Assembly (NCBI GenBank): GCA_964485235.1
Contig: CAZAIO010000032.1
Location: 1-23,261 of the forward strand
From: CAZAIO01 sp964485235
Lineage (GTDB): Bacteria; Chloroflexota; Dehalococcoidia; GIF9; UBA5629
Direction: 5' to 3'
DNA: 23,261 bases
Both the position numbers and the translations under genes were made by a program. Positions 14,753 to 22,544 of this stretch are shown here, piece after piece (position 1 is the stretch's first letter; each line of letters opens with the position of its first letter). Under the pieces are notes generated by a model. That model made no database searches. It worked only from the letters and a program-made list of their open reading frames with translations, and had not been told where the DNA came from.

Positions 14753-14806
14753 ATCAAGTCGTATAGGGGCTTGACTTCATCAAGCGGTACAGGGATACTG
14801 TATAAT
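14753..14806 (+). promoter_or_regulatory. Likely promoter/operator region of the trehalose operon
   Basis: A perfect TATAAT lies at 14801-14806, 31 bp before otsA. Upstream is a three-part repeat: TCAAG (14754-14758), CTTGA (14770-14774), TCAAG (14780-14784), in which the middle part can pair with either neighbour. TTGACT at 14771-14776 overlaps it but is 24 bp from the -10, too far for a normal -35. The layout suits a regulated promoter, and no normal -35 is seen at 17 bp. The leader would be about 24 nt. Confidence 0.35.
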
Positions 14807-14836
14807 GGTTTTTCTGTATAAAGCAGGGGGTATTTT

Positions 14837-16315
14837 ATGGCTCAGACAAAAGAAGAACTCCAGAAACTGGTGAAGGACAAACTTGCAGGACGCCTGCTTG
14901 TGATAGTCTCAAACAGGGAACCATATATTCATGTAGTATCGGGAAAAGAAGTCGAGTGTATCGTACCGGCCAGCGGTTTAACGGTAGCTCTTGACCCTGT
15001 AATGCGTGCCTGTGGCGGGAGTTGGGTAGCGTACGGCAGTGGAAGTGCAGATAAAGAAGTCGTCGATGATAAGAACAGGGTCATGGTACCGCCTGATGAT
15101 CCGAGCTATAGTTTAAAACGCGTATGGTTAACAAAAGAGGAAGAAGAAGGCTATTATCTGGGTTTCTCCAATGAAGCATTGTGGCCCCTATGCCATGTTG
15201 CATACACTCCTCCGAATTTTGATGAAATGGACTGGAATACCTATAAAAACGTGAATCAGATTTTCGCGGATGCTGTGCTGGACGAGATTGGCGACAGGGA
15301 AGCATTTGTCTTTATTCAAGACTATCACCTTGCATTGTTATCAAAATTAATCAAAGAAAAGAACCCTAATGTAATTACCGCCCAATTCTGGCATATTCCC
15401 TGGCCGAATACCGAAGCGTTTCGGATTTGTCCGTGGGGTGAGGAACTTCTGGATGGTCTTCTTTTCAACGATATTATGGGCTTCCATATCCAGTACCATT
15501 GTCAGAATTTTATGGATACGGTAAATAAAACACTGGAGTCGAAGATCGATTTTGAAAAATGGTCGGTGAAAAGAGGAGGCAGATCAACTCTGGTGCGCTA
15601 TTTCCCTATAAGCGTTGACTTCGACCGGATTGCGCGTGAAGCGGATAGCGAAGAGGTAAAAAAAGAGATGGGCATTATCCGGCAGAACTGGAAGCTGGAT
15701 AACGAGTTCGTCGGTATTGCGATAGACCGTATAGACTATACAAAAGGTATTCCTCACCGGTTAAAGGCACTGGACAAATTCTTTGCGAAATATCCTGAGT
15801 ATCAGGGACGTGTTGTCCTGTTTCAACTGGGTGAACCCAGCCGTATACACATTAAAAAATACAAAGAATTAAATGCGGAAGTTGACGACCTCGTCGAGGA
15901 AGTTAACTGGAAATATCAGTCCCGCGGCTGGAAGCCTATCATCTTTATCAAGCGTCATTGCACTCCTGCCACATTGCTTGCTTTTAACCGGCTGGCAAGC
16001 TTCTGCGTGGTAAGCTCGCTTCATGACGGAATGAACCTGGTTGCCAAGGAATTTGTTTCATCCAGGATAGATAACGATGGTGTGTTGATATTGAGCAAGT
16101 TTACGGGTGCCGCCCGGGAATTACCCGAGGCATTGTTGATAAATCCCTATGCCACCGATGAGTTTGCCGGTGCAATAAAGAGAGCACTGGAAATGTCGCC
16201 GGACGAACGGTCTGCGAGGATGAAAAAACTGCGTCAAACAGTAAAGAATAACAATATATACAAATGGGCCGGGGATATCATCAGCGAATTAGCCTATCTT
16301 GGACTTTCACAATAA
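14837..16315 (+). CDS. otsA: Trehalose-6-phosphate synthase, GT20 family
   Basis: Retaining glycosyltransferase that joins a glucose from an NDP-glucose donor to glucose-6-phosphate. Its 492 residues match the family (~450-500). GT20 signatures present: SNREPY near the start, GFSNEALWPL, FIQDYHLALL, FWHIPWPN, GFHIQYHCQNF, AIDRIDYTKGIPHRLKAL, FSSLHDGM-type block VSSLHDGMNLVAKEFV and FTGAARELPEALLINPY. The N-terminal donor/acceptor loop differs from E. coli OtsA (single-Gly ASGLTVALDP, then SWVAYGSG instead of LWFGW), so donor choice is open. The Shine-Dalgarno AGGGGG is 6 nt before ATG 14837. It is first in an operon with otsB, a mechanosensitive channel and treT. Confidence 0.93.
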   Translation: MAQTKEELQKLVKDKLAGRLLVIVSNREPYIHVVSGKEVECIVPASGLTVALDPVMRACGGSWVAYGSGSADKEVVDDKNRVMVPPDDPSYSLKRVWLTKEEEEGYYLGFSNEALWPLCHVAYTPPNFDEMDWNTYKNVNQIFADAVLDEIGDREAFVFIQDYHLALLSKLIKEKNPNVITAQFWHIPWPNTEAFRICPWGEELLDGLLFNDIMGFHIQYHCQNFMDTVNKTLESKIDFEKWSVKRGGRSTLVRYFPISVDFDRIAREADSEEVKKEMGIIRQNWKLDNEFVGIAIDRIDYTKGIPHRLKALDKFFAKYPEYQGRVVLFQLGEPSRIHIKKYKELNAEVDDLVEEVNWKYQSRGWKPIIFIKRHCTPATLLAFNRLASFCVVSSLHDGMNLVAKEFVSSRIDNDGVLILSKFTGAARELPEALLINPYATDEFAGAIKRALEMSPDERSARMKKLRQTVKNNNIYKWAGDIISELAYLGLSQ

Positions 16316-16322
16316 TAGTGCG

Positions 16323-17111
16323 ATGCAGTATCTTTTCGATGTCTGGAATATAATTGTTCAGCGTCTTAAATCTGCCGATCATATATTACTTCTTTCGGAC
16401 TATGACGGTACGCTAATACCTATTGTCGGCAGACCTGAACTGGCTTTACTTGCTCCGGAGACAAGAAGGATGCTTCGAACTCTTGCCAGGAACCGCCGGT
16501 ATACTGTCGGCATTATCAGCGGCCGGGCGTTGATCGATTTGAAAGAAAAAGTGGATATCGAAGGTATTATTTATGCGGGGAATCATGGTCTAGAAATAGA
16601 GGGTTTTGGTACAAATTTTCTGGAACCTATCGCAGAGGAAGTGAGACCTTTTTTTCAGATCCTGAGCCAGGTACTTACAACGACGCTAAGAGGCATAAGG
16701 GGGGTTCTGATAGAAAATAAAGGGCTTTCGCTGAGCGTACATTACCGCTCTGTCGATGCAGCAGAAGAAAAAACGGTGAGCGATGCATTTCACAAGGTGA
16801 CCAATCCGCTCCATGTGACGGGCAGAATAAGGGTAACCCGGGGAAAAAAGGTTTACGAGATCAGACCACCGGTTGACTGGGATAAAGGTAAAGCCGTATC
16901 ATGGCTTGTAGCCAAATGCAAGGAAGTGAAAGCCAAGAGCAGTATACTTCCCGTATATCTCGGAGACGATCTGACCGATGAGGATGCGTTTAAGGTGATA
17001 GAAGGGTATGATGGTATATCGGTTTTTGTAGGGCCTGAAGAATTCAAGTCCGGCGCGCGTTATTATCTCAACACACCGCAGGAGGTTATAGAATTTTTAA
17101 GTATGTTATAG
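16323..17111 (+). CDS. otsB: Trehalose-6-phosphate phosphatase, HAD superfamily
   Basis: Removes phosphate from trehalose-6-phosphate to give trehalose; cytoplasmic and Mg2+-dependent. Its 262 residues are normal. HAD motifs are visible: LLLSDYDGTLIPI (nucleophile Asp26, acid Asp28), GIISGRAL, AGNHGLEIEG, then KVYEIRPPVDWDKGKAVSWL and the Mg-binding YLGDDLTDEDAFKVI. The upstream in-frame TTG 16299 lies inside otsA; ATG 16323 is preferred although neither has a Shine-Dalgarno. The gene starts 7 nt after the otsA stop, which suggests translational coupling. Together with otsA it completes the two-step OtsAB route. Confidence 0.94.
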   Translation: MQYLFDVWNIIVQRLKSADHILLLSDYDGTLIPIVGRPELALLAPETRRMLRTLARNRRYTVGIISGRALIDLKEKVDIEGIIYAGNHGLEIEGFGTNFLEPIAEEVRPFFQILSQVLTTTLRGIRGVLIENKGLSLSVHYRSVDAAEEKTVSDAFHKVTNPLHVTGRIRVTRGKKVYEIRPPVDWDKGKAVSWLVAKCKEVKAKSSILPVYLGDDLTDEDAFKVIEGYDGISVFVGPEEFKSGARYYLNTPQEVIEFLSML

Positions 17112-17124
17112 GTACGGGTTCATT

Positions 17125-18498
17125 ATGCTGAACTGGTTACGGGTTAACTGGGCAGATATAGTAGTGCCTCTTGTCGTATTTTTTGCCGTATACATTTGTG
17201 CACTCTGGCTTAGAAGGTTTGTATATAGAGCATTCGACCAGTGGTCAAAGCGCAGCAAATGGGAGGGAAGCCAGATAATCGTACGGAGCACGCGTTCACC
17301 GTTCCTTTACTGGTTCCTGCTGCTGGGCGCGTATATAGCAGTCCATATTTCAACGCTGGAGCCGGACTGGAGGCTCGTGGCTGAAAGAATTATAGGAAGT
17401 TTTTTTGTCATTTCTATAGGGTGGACTATCGACAGCCTGACAGGCAGATTTGTAAATCAATATGTAGGAAGCCCACGCCTGTTGAAAATATCAAAAAATC
17501 TGTTGATTAATATTGTGCGCATCACTATTTTTGTAGTGGTCGCTTTGATAGTGCTGGACCTGTGGGGAGCTCCCACGACACCGATAATCCTTCTGTTATT
17601 CGCCGTGATCATAGTAGGAGCGGTAGCATTTAAAGATATAATCGCAAATATTGCCTCTGCATTTGAACTGGTCAGAGGCAGGCAGATCGATGTCGGTGAT
17701 TTTGTGAGATTGGAATCGGGTGAGGAGGGGTATGTCACGGGTGTTGGATGGAGAACGACAGGAATGCGGGCACTGGACGGAAACCTTATTGTTGTTCCGA
17801 ACAGCCGTCTGATACAGAGTACCGTCGTTAATTACGGGCACCCGCTAAAAAAGGCTACCGAGCCTTTCAGATTTTATTCCCGTCTCAATTTAAAAGAGGT
17901 TACCGGCCTGAGGGCATCCAATCTGACGGAATTGCTGGCCGGTCTGAAGAAAGTTTCTGGTTCGGTTATTTACTACCACACTCACAATTTCCTTGAAGAA
18001 CATCATTACCTGACACCAGAACCCGCAAACGATTTCGCTTTATGGGTAAGTGACGAGCTTGGACATGAAGCGCTGGGAGAGAAGTTGTCTTTTGTCGATA
18101 CGTTTGCCTTTCCTACCATTGCCTCATTACGCTCAAGAATAATCGGTGTTATTGAAGACTACCTTTCGAAAAATACTGATGACAGGAATGCGCCGGAGGG
18201 TAGGGAATTCCACTTTATAAAATCAGTCAGTTTTGTTCTGCCTACACAATATGTGGTGCGTGACTTACGGGAGTTCGTCGAAGTTTTGAGAAAGGTAAGC
18301 CTTGATTCGATCCATTTTCATATGTTCGAGGCGCGTTTGCGGTTGAAAAAAGGGGTCAATGATTTTTCGATATGGATTGAGGACTGTCTTGATGATAAAG
18401 ACCTTGCGGACAGGCTTGCCAGCCTTGATCCGTATACCTATACGCTTGAAGGATTGAGGTCGACCATGGTGCAACTTATCGAGAAACGTATAAAATAG
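17125..18498 (+). CDS. MscS-type mechanosensitive channel fused to tandem DUF5752-like repeats
   Basis: A 457-residue membrane protein. Residues 1-175 hold about five membrane helices (approximately 10-30, 60-78, 88-104, 127-147, 151-172). The last, LLLFAVIIVGAVAFKDIIANIASAF, is the MscS pore helix TM3 region. The beta domain follows (IDVGDFVRLESGEEGYVTGVG, ALDGNLIVVPNSRLI, VVNYG). The usual MscS C-terminal alpha/beta part is replaced by two similar ~95-residue units: 247-348 (SVIYYHTHNFL, PEPANDFALWVSDELG, LGEKLSFVDTF) and 363-457 (SIHFHMFEARLRL, GVNDFSIWIEDCLDD, LADRLASLDPYTYTLEGLR). They align with each other and with DUF5752 proteins as I recall them. It should open under membrane tension to release solutes. 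Spacing is 13 nt after otsB and 8 nt before treT. Confidence 0.88.
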   Translation: MLNWLRVNWADIVVPLVVFFAVYICALWLRRFVYRAFDQWSKRSKWEGSQIIVRSTRSPFLYWFLLLGAYIAVHISTLEPDWRLVAERIIGSFFVISIGWTIDSLTGRFVNQYVGSPRLLKISKNLLINIVRITIFVVVALIVLDLWGAPTTPIILLLFAVIIVGAVAFKDIIANIASAFELVRGRQIDVGDFVRLESGEEGYVTGVGWRTTGMRALDGNLIVVPNSRLIQSTVVNYGHPLKKATEPFRFYSRLNLKEVTGLRASNLTELLAGLKKVSGSVIYYHTHNFLEEHHYLTPEPANDFALWVSDELGHEALGEKLSFVDTFAFPTIASLRSRIIGVIEDYLSKNTDDRNAPEGREFHFIKSVSFVLPTQYVVRDLREFVEVLRKVSLDSIHFHMFEARLRLKKGVNDFSIWIEDCLDDKDLADRLASLDPYTYTLEGLRSTMVQLIEKRIK

Positions 18499-18506
18499 GG
18501 ATAATT

Positions 18507-19754
18507 TTGGAAGAAGAAGTAATCCAGCAATCAAGAAGCCGTATCAAAGATTATGAGCCGATAGTCGGAGCAAGTCTGATCCAGGAGCTGCGGATACTTG
18601 CCGATGCCCTTTCGGGCAAGATAGTGCAGAATATTAATTCCACTTTCGTTGGAGGTGGAGTTTCTGAAATACTGGAGCATATGGTGCCGCTGCTGAATCA
18701 GCTGGGAGTAGATGCGAGATGGAATGTGATCCAGGGCAATGAAGCCTTTTTTGAAGTAACAAAGAAGTTTCACAATGCGTTGCACGGCAATGATATCCGT
18801 ATTTCAAAAGACGATTATGAAATATTCAAGGAAGTAACCGCGCAAAACCTTGAGAAAGAGGAATTTTACGGAAACATAATGTTTATTCATGATCCGCAGC
18901 CTGCCGGAATGATAGCTAAAAAGAAAGAGATCGGCGGGAAATGGATATGGCGGTGCCATATAGATATATCTAAGCCGCATGCCCGAGTTTGGAGGTTTAT
19001 AAAAAATTACGTTGTCGATTATGATGCCGCGGTATTTTCGGCTCCGAGTTTTGCACAACATTTACCGATGCGCCAGTTTTTGATCACTCCATCGATCGAT
19101 CCGCTGAGCGAGAAAAACAGGGAAATAGACCAGGCGACAATAAAATCAGTCCTTACAAAGTACGGGATAACTTCAGATAAGCCATTGATTGTGCAGATTT
19201 CCCGGTTTGACAGGTTGAAAGATCCTATTGGCGTAATAGAAGCCTTTAAACTGGTACGACGATCGATAGACTGCCAGCTTGTGCTTGCAGGCGGTACCGC
19301 TTCAGACGATCCCGAGTCCGATGCTGTACTTGCGGAAGTACGACAACGCGCCGAAGGCGAAAACGATATTCATGTGCTTCTCATTCCACCGGGAAGCGAC
19401 CTGGAGATAAATGCGTTTCAACGTGCTGCGACTATAATCATACAGAAATCATTGAAAGAAGGTTTCGGACTGACCATCAGCGAGGCACTCTGGAAAGCTA
19501 AGCCGGTTGTTGCCTCGGCAGTAGGCGGTATTCCTTTGCAGGTGAAAAATAAATATACCGGCCTTCTATGTTATACGATTGAAGGTGCAGCTTTTGCACT
19601 TCGCCAGTTACTCACAAACCCGGAATATGCTGAGCGCCTCGGCAGAAACGGAAGAGAACATGTACGGCAGAATTTTCTTATTACCAACCATCTGAAAAAT
19701 TATCTGCTGATGTTCCTGGCGCTTGACCACCCGGGCGATATTATACGACTGTAG
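18507..19754 (+). CDS. treT: Trehalose synthase TreT-like, GT4 glycosyltransferase
   Basis: Predicted trehalose glycosyltransferring synthase: NDP-glucose plus glucose gives trehalose in one, often reversible, step. Its 415 residues match TreT of archaea such as Thermococcus. N-terminal TreT block: INSTFVGGGVSEILEHMVPL, NQLGVDARWNVIQG, VTKKFHNALHG. Then IFIHDPQ-type FIHDPQPAGM, CHIDISKPH, and the GT4 donor side QISRFDRLKDPIGVIEAF, VLAGGTASDDPE, SLKEGFGLTISEALWKAKPVVASAVGGIPLQ. The start is TTG 18507 with GGGA 5 nt before it. It is the last gene of the otsA-otsB-mscS operon, giving a second trehalose route beside OtsAB. Direction of the reaction in vivo is not set by sequence. Confidence 0.9.
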   Translation: MEEEVIQQSRSRIKDYEPIVGASLIQELRILADALSGKIVQNINSTFVGGGVSEILEHMVPLLNQLGVDARWNVIQGNEAFFEVTKKFHNALHGNDIRISKDDYEIFKEVTAQNLEKEEFYGNIMFIHDPQPAGMIAKKKEIGGKWIWRCHIDISKPHARVWRFIKNYVVDYDAAVFSAPSFAQHLPMRQFLITPSIDPLSEKNREIDQATIKSVLTKYGITSDKPLIVQISRFDRLKDPIGVIEAFKLVRRSIDCQLVLAGGTASDDPESDAVLAEVRQRAEGENDIHVLLIPPGSDLEINAFQRAATIIIQKSLKEGFGLTISEALWKAKPVVASAVGGIPLQVKNKYTGLLCYTIEGAAFALRQLLTNPEYAERLGRNGREHVRQNFLITNHLKNYLLMFLALDHPGDIIRL

Positions 19755-19757
19755 GTG

Positions 19758-19792
19758 TTCCGGACAATAATCGTCCCGGAATGCTTGTCCGG
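19758..19792. terminator. Hairpin in the convergent gap after treT
   Basis: CCGGACAA (19760-19767) and TTGTCCGG (19785-19792) are exact reverse complements. TTCCGG (19758-19763) can pair instead with CCGGAA (19776-19781). No strong T-run follows on either strand, but the gap between convergent stops (19755-19798) fits a two-way terminator. Confidence 0.5.
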
Positions 19793-19798
19793 TAAATA

Positions 19799-20299
19799 TT
19801 AGAGTGAATTAAGGTATGTCTCTAATTCCTCTTCACCACTGAAGGCACCGAGCTTTTTGGCTTTCAATATTCCTTCTTCGTCGATAAATAAAGTGATCGG
19901 TATTACCTGTTGAAGGCAATATAACTGGAACATTTGCGATTTGGAATCTACAAGAATTGTAAAAGTAAAGCCGTTTTCATCAGCAAAAGCTTGTGCTTTT
20001 TGTGCGTTGTCATTTACGTTCACCGCGAGCACTTTAAGGCCTTTTGACGACCATTTATCATAGATTGCCTGGATATGAGGCATCTCGGATACACACGGTA
20101 CACAACGTGTCGACCACAGGTTCACCATCACTTTACTGCCCTTGAGTTCCGATAGACTCATATTGCCGCCATCGGTAGTTTGCAGCGTAAAATCAGGCGC
20201 TTTACCTCCAATTTCCGGGCAGGACGGTGCGCAACCGCTCGACATGACCAGGCAGGTTATTATAATTAACGCGAATATCGCGCATACTTTATATTTCAT
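19799..20299 (-). CDS. TlpA/ResA-like thioredoxin lipoprotein
   Basis: Extracytoplasmic thiol-disulfide oxidoreductase of 166 residues. A hydrophobic signal (8-20) ends in SSGC (Cys23), a slightly unusual lipobox, so it is probably a membrane-anchored lipoprotein. The thioredoxin-fold core has APDFTLQTTDGGNMSLSELKG, VMVNLWSTRCVPCVSEMP (redox pair Cys66 and Cys69) and the cis-Pro loop QQVIPITLFID with GILKAKKLG. Relatives reduce cytochrome c apoproteins or other secreted disulfides. It is the last gene of trxA-ccdA-tlpA, 35 bp after ccdA, and should receive electrons from CcdA. Confidence 0.9.
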   Translation of the reverse strand: MKYKVCAIFALIIITCLVMSSGCAPSCPEIGGKAPDFTLQTTDGGNMSLSELKGSKVMVNLWSTRCVPCVSEMPHIQAIYDKWSSKGLKVLAVNVNDNAQKAQAFADENGFTFTILVDSKSQMFQLYCLQQVIPITLFIDEEGILKAKKLGAFSGEEELETYLNSL

Positions 20300-20334
20300 T
20301 CGGAAGCTACTCCTTTCAACGGCATATTCAAATA

Positions 20335-21039
20335 TTATGCGAAACTGCTCAGTATTGACAATTTCCCGAGTAAGATAAGAATTCCAACGATTATAAGTAG
20401 TATACCACTGACGATAGAAATTTTACCAAGATGGCGGTTGATCCCTTTCCACAGAGGCATAATCACGCTCCATGCCACTCCTATAATAACAAAAGGGATT
20501 CCCAGTCCAAGAGAATAGAGCACCAGTAAAAACGCTCCCTGACCGACTGTTTGTGACATGCCCGCCATAATAAGAATTGCAGCCAGAATAGGCCCGACGC
20601 AGGGAGTCCAACCGAGGGCAAAGACTGCTCCAATAAGGATTGACCTGAGATATCCCCGATTACCGGACATTCTGAAGTTGACCCGTTTCTCATAGTTGAG
20701 CCACGGAAGCTTGTAACTTGCGATGAGAAATATGCCGAATAAAATGATTATCCCACCGGCAATCTGCCGCAGGAGAACCGAATAAGCCATGATCGAATTG
20801 CCGATGAGACCGACCGAAGCACCCAGTAGAATGAAAATGATCGAAAAGCCGAATACAAAAAAGAGACTATGAAAAAACGTAGCCCAGTGTTTGGTTCCTG
20901 CCTGAGTCTCGATAGCCGTGGTGCCGGCGAGGTTAGCAATGTACGCAGGCACCAGAGGCAAAACGCACGGCGAAAAAAAAGACAACAGTCCGGCAGTAAA
21001 AGCCATTAAATAAGTTACATTCGCGTCTGCCATACTCAT
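20335..21039 (-). CDS. ccdA: Cytochrome c biogenesis/thiol-transfer membrane protein CcdA
   Basis: Moves reducing equivalents from cytoplasmic thioredoxin across the membrane to outside thiol proteins. Its 234 residues contain six predicted helices and the paired cysteines of the family: LSFFSPCVLPLVPAY (Cys25 in helix 1) and FALGWTPCVGPIL (Cys147 in helix 4). Other helices include FFVFGFSIIFILLG, GGIIILFGIFLIASY, FLLVLYSLGLGIPFVIIG and GILLIIVGILILLGKL. It starts one nucleotide after the trxA stop (TAA-A-ATG), so it is translationally coupled; ATG 21033 two codons later is an alternative. Together with trxA and the TlpA-like gene it forms a complete relay. Confidence 0.95.
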   Translation of the reverse strand: MSMADANVTYLMAFTAGLLSFFSPCVLPLVPAYIANLAGTTAIETQAGTKHWATFFHSLFFVFGFSIIFILLGASVGLIGNSIMAYSVLLRQIAGGIIILFGIFLIASYKLPWLNYEKRVNFRMSGNRGYLRSILIGAVFALGWTPCVGPILAAILIMAGMSQTVGQGAFLLVLYSLGLGIPFVIIGVAWSVIMPLWKGINRHLGKISIVSGILLIIVGILILLGKLSILSSFA

Positions 21040-21040
21040 T

Positions 21041-21373
21041 TTATTGGGTTAATGCGTTATCAAGCAGCTTTTTCAGGTCGCCTTTCGCTTTGTAACCGAT
21101 TACCTGTTCTACCGGTTTCCCTTCTTTAAAGACGATGAGTGTAGGAATACTCATAACTCCATAGTTTGATGCGACAACAGGCGCTTCGTCGACATTGACC
21201 TTCGCGAATTCAATTTTGCCCGCATATTCTTTGGAGAGCTCTTCTACAACAGGGGCAACCGCCCGGCAAGGACCGCACCAGGGAGCCCAAAAATCTACGA
21301 GGACCGGTTTTTTTGCCTCCAATACTGTCTTGGCGAATGTATCTTTGTTAAGTTCATTTATTCCTTCAGCCAT
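21041..21373 (-). CDS. trxA: Thioredoxin
   Basis: Cytoplasmic dithiol reductant, 110 residues. It has the classical active site VDFWAPWCGPCRAVAPVVEEL (Cys33, Cys36), the strand EFAKVNVDE, the cis-Pro turn VMSIPTLIVFKEG and GYKAKGDLKKLLD. A perfect minus-strand GGAGG precedes the ATG by 8 nt. It is followed by ccdA after one nucleotide, so its likely partner is CcdA as well as soluble reductases. The gene upstream (nucleotidyltransferase) ends 28 bp away, so the two may share a transcript. Confidence 0.97.
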   Translation of the reverse strand: MAEGINELNKDTFAKTVLEAKKPVLVDFWAPWCGPCRAVAPVVEELSKEYAGKIEFAKVNVDEAPVVASNYGVMSIPTLIVFKEGKPVEQVIGYKAKGDLKKLLDNALTQ

Positions 21374-21401
21374 TGCGTATCCTCCATTAACTTTAATATT
21401 T

Positions 21402-22409
21402 TTATTGTACTACAGTACCGGTAATAATCGTGTTATTTACGTTCGTACTATCGGCAATGATAGTATCATTAAGAACTATACTGTTTTTTATCACAGCATG
21501 ATTTCCTATCTTCACATTATGCCATATTATAGATTTTTCTACAGCAGCATTATCGCCTATTGTACAATCGGGACCGATTACCAGTGGACCGTTGAGAGTA
21601 ATATTTTTTCCAATTTTACACCCGCTGTCAATAGATACAGGTCCCACTTGCTTTGCATCAGATGGGATGTTGTCCGGATGCAGCCCGCTAACAGGAGATT
21701 TGCCATTGAGCAGGTCGAAATTTAATTGTATATATTTATCAGGGGTGCCCATATCCATCCAGTATGTATATGTTGGATATCCATAAACAGGTTTTCCCTC
21801 TTCTATCAATTGCGGGAATGTATCACGTTCGAACATTGACTTTATTCCATATGGTATACGTTCGAGCACATCATGTTCGAGAATATATACACCGGCATTG
21901 ATAAGGTTGGTGGTTATTTGATCTCTTGATGGTTTTTCCACGAAACGTTTTACCCGTTGTTGTGAATCAGTTTCCACAACACCGAAACGTGTCGGATCTT
22001 CGACAGGCGTAAGAGAAATTGTGATTTTTGCATGATGTTTACGATGGACCTGCAGCATTTCGGTTAGATTCATGTCAGTGAAAATATCACCGTTAAGCAC
22101 AAAGAAGGGCTCATTATTATCTATATATTGCTCAGCATATTTCACAGCACCGGCAGTGCCGAGCGGTTCGGGCTCTTCGCTGTAAACCAGTTTAATGCCG
22201 GGAATGCTGTTGATATTAAAATAATTTCTGACGGAGTCAGGTTTGTACCCCATCGCGAGAACAATCGTGTCGACATAATGTTCTTTTAAATGCTCTATTA
22301 CATACCATATAAACGGCCTGTTGAGCACAGGCACCATAGCCTTGACTGTATTATTAGTAAGCGGACGAAGCCTTGTTCCCTCACCGCCAACCAGGATTAC
22401 TGCTTTCAT
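21402..22409 (-). CDS. Sugar-1-phosphate nucleotidyltransferase (mannose-1-phosphate guanylyltransferase-like)
   Basis: Makes an NDP-sugar from NTP and a sugar-1-phosphate; 335 residues, cytoplasmic. N-terminal nucleotidyltransferase domain: ILVGGEGTRLRPLT (phosphate-binding loop), KAMVPVLNRPF, EPEPLGTAGAVK, FFVLNGDIFTDM (metal Asp), RFGVVETD, RFVEKPS, LINAGVYILE and YWMDMGTPDKY. The C-terminal ~100 residues are a left-handed beta-helix of hexapeptide repeats (SIDSGCKIGKNITL, VIGPDCTIGDNAAV, VKIGNHAVIKNSIV, TIIADSTNVNNTII). Overall it looks like short GDP-mannose pyrophosphorylase homologues. Glucose-1-phosphate thymidylyl- or uridylyltransferase activity cannot be excluded, so no symbol is given. 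AGGAA precedes the ATG. Confidence 0.88.
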   Translation of the reverse strand: MKAVILVGGEGTRLRPLTNNTVKAMVPVLNRPFIWYVIEHLKEHYVDTIVLAMGYKPDSVRNYFNINSIPGIKLVYSEEPEPLGTAGAVKYAEQYIDNNEPFFVLNGDIFTDMNLTEMLQVHRKHHAKITISLTPVEDPTRFGVVETDSQQRVKRFVEKPSRDQITTNLINAGVYILEHDVLERIPYGIKSMFERDTFPQLIEEGKPVYGYPTYTYWMDMGTPDKYIQLNFDLLNGKSPVSGLHPDNIPSDAKQVGPVSIDSGCKIGKNITLNGPLVIGPDCTIGDNAAVEKSIIWHNVKIGNHAVIKNSIVLNDTIIADSTNVNNTIITGTVVQ

Positions 22410-22424
22410 ATTTATTCCTGATAC

Positions 22425-22451
22425 TCACACTCTTTCGTCTGAAGAGCGTGA
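22425..22451 (-). promoter_or_regulatory. Leader hairpin before the nucleotidyltransferase gene
   Basis: On the minus strand a 10-bp stem (TCACGCTCTT with AAGAGTGTGA, one G-U pair) closes a 7-nt loop. It lies at the predicted 5' end of the transcript, ~15 nt before the start codon. It may stabilise the mRNA. Confidence 0.4.
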
Positions 22452-22456
22452 AGGTT

Positions 22457-22485
22457 ATTGTAACTCTTTTCAGATGGACGGGCAA
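22457..22485 (-). promoter_or_regulatory. Candidate promoter of the nucleotidyltransferase-trxA-ccdA-tlpA block
   Basis: On the minus strand TTGCCC (22485-22480) and TACAAT (22462-22457) are 17 bp apart. Transcription would start near 22450, a leader of about 40 nt. It would drive the nucleotidyltransferase and possibly the closely spaced genes after it. Confidence 0.45.
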
Positions 22486-22544
22486 TTCAATTATTTCAAT
22501 CGATAATATATAAATAATAGAAAACAAACGGCATAGAAAAGCCT

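Noticed and set aside
14771..14806. TTGACT and TATAAT as a normal sigma-70 promoter for otsA
   Set aside because: The spacer is 24 bp, too long for a standard promoter; kept only as a regulated region.
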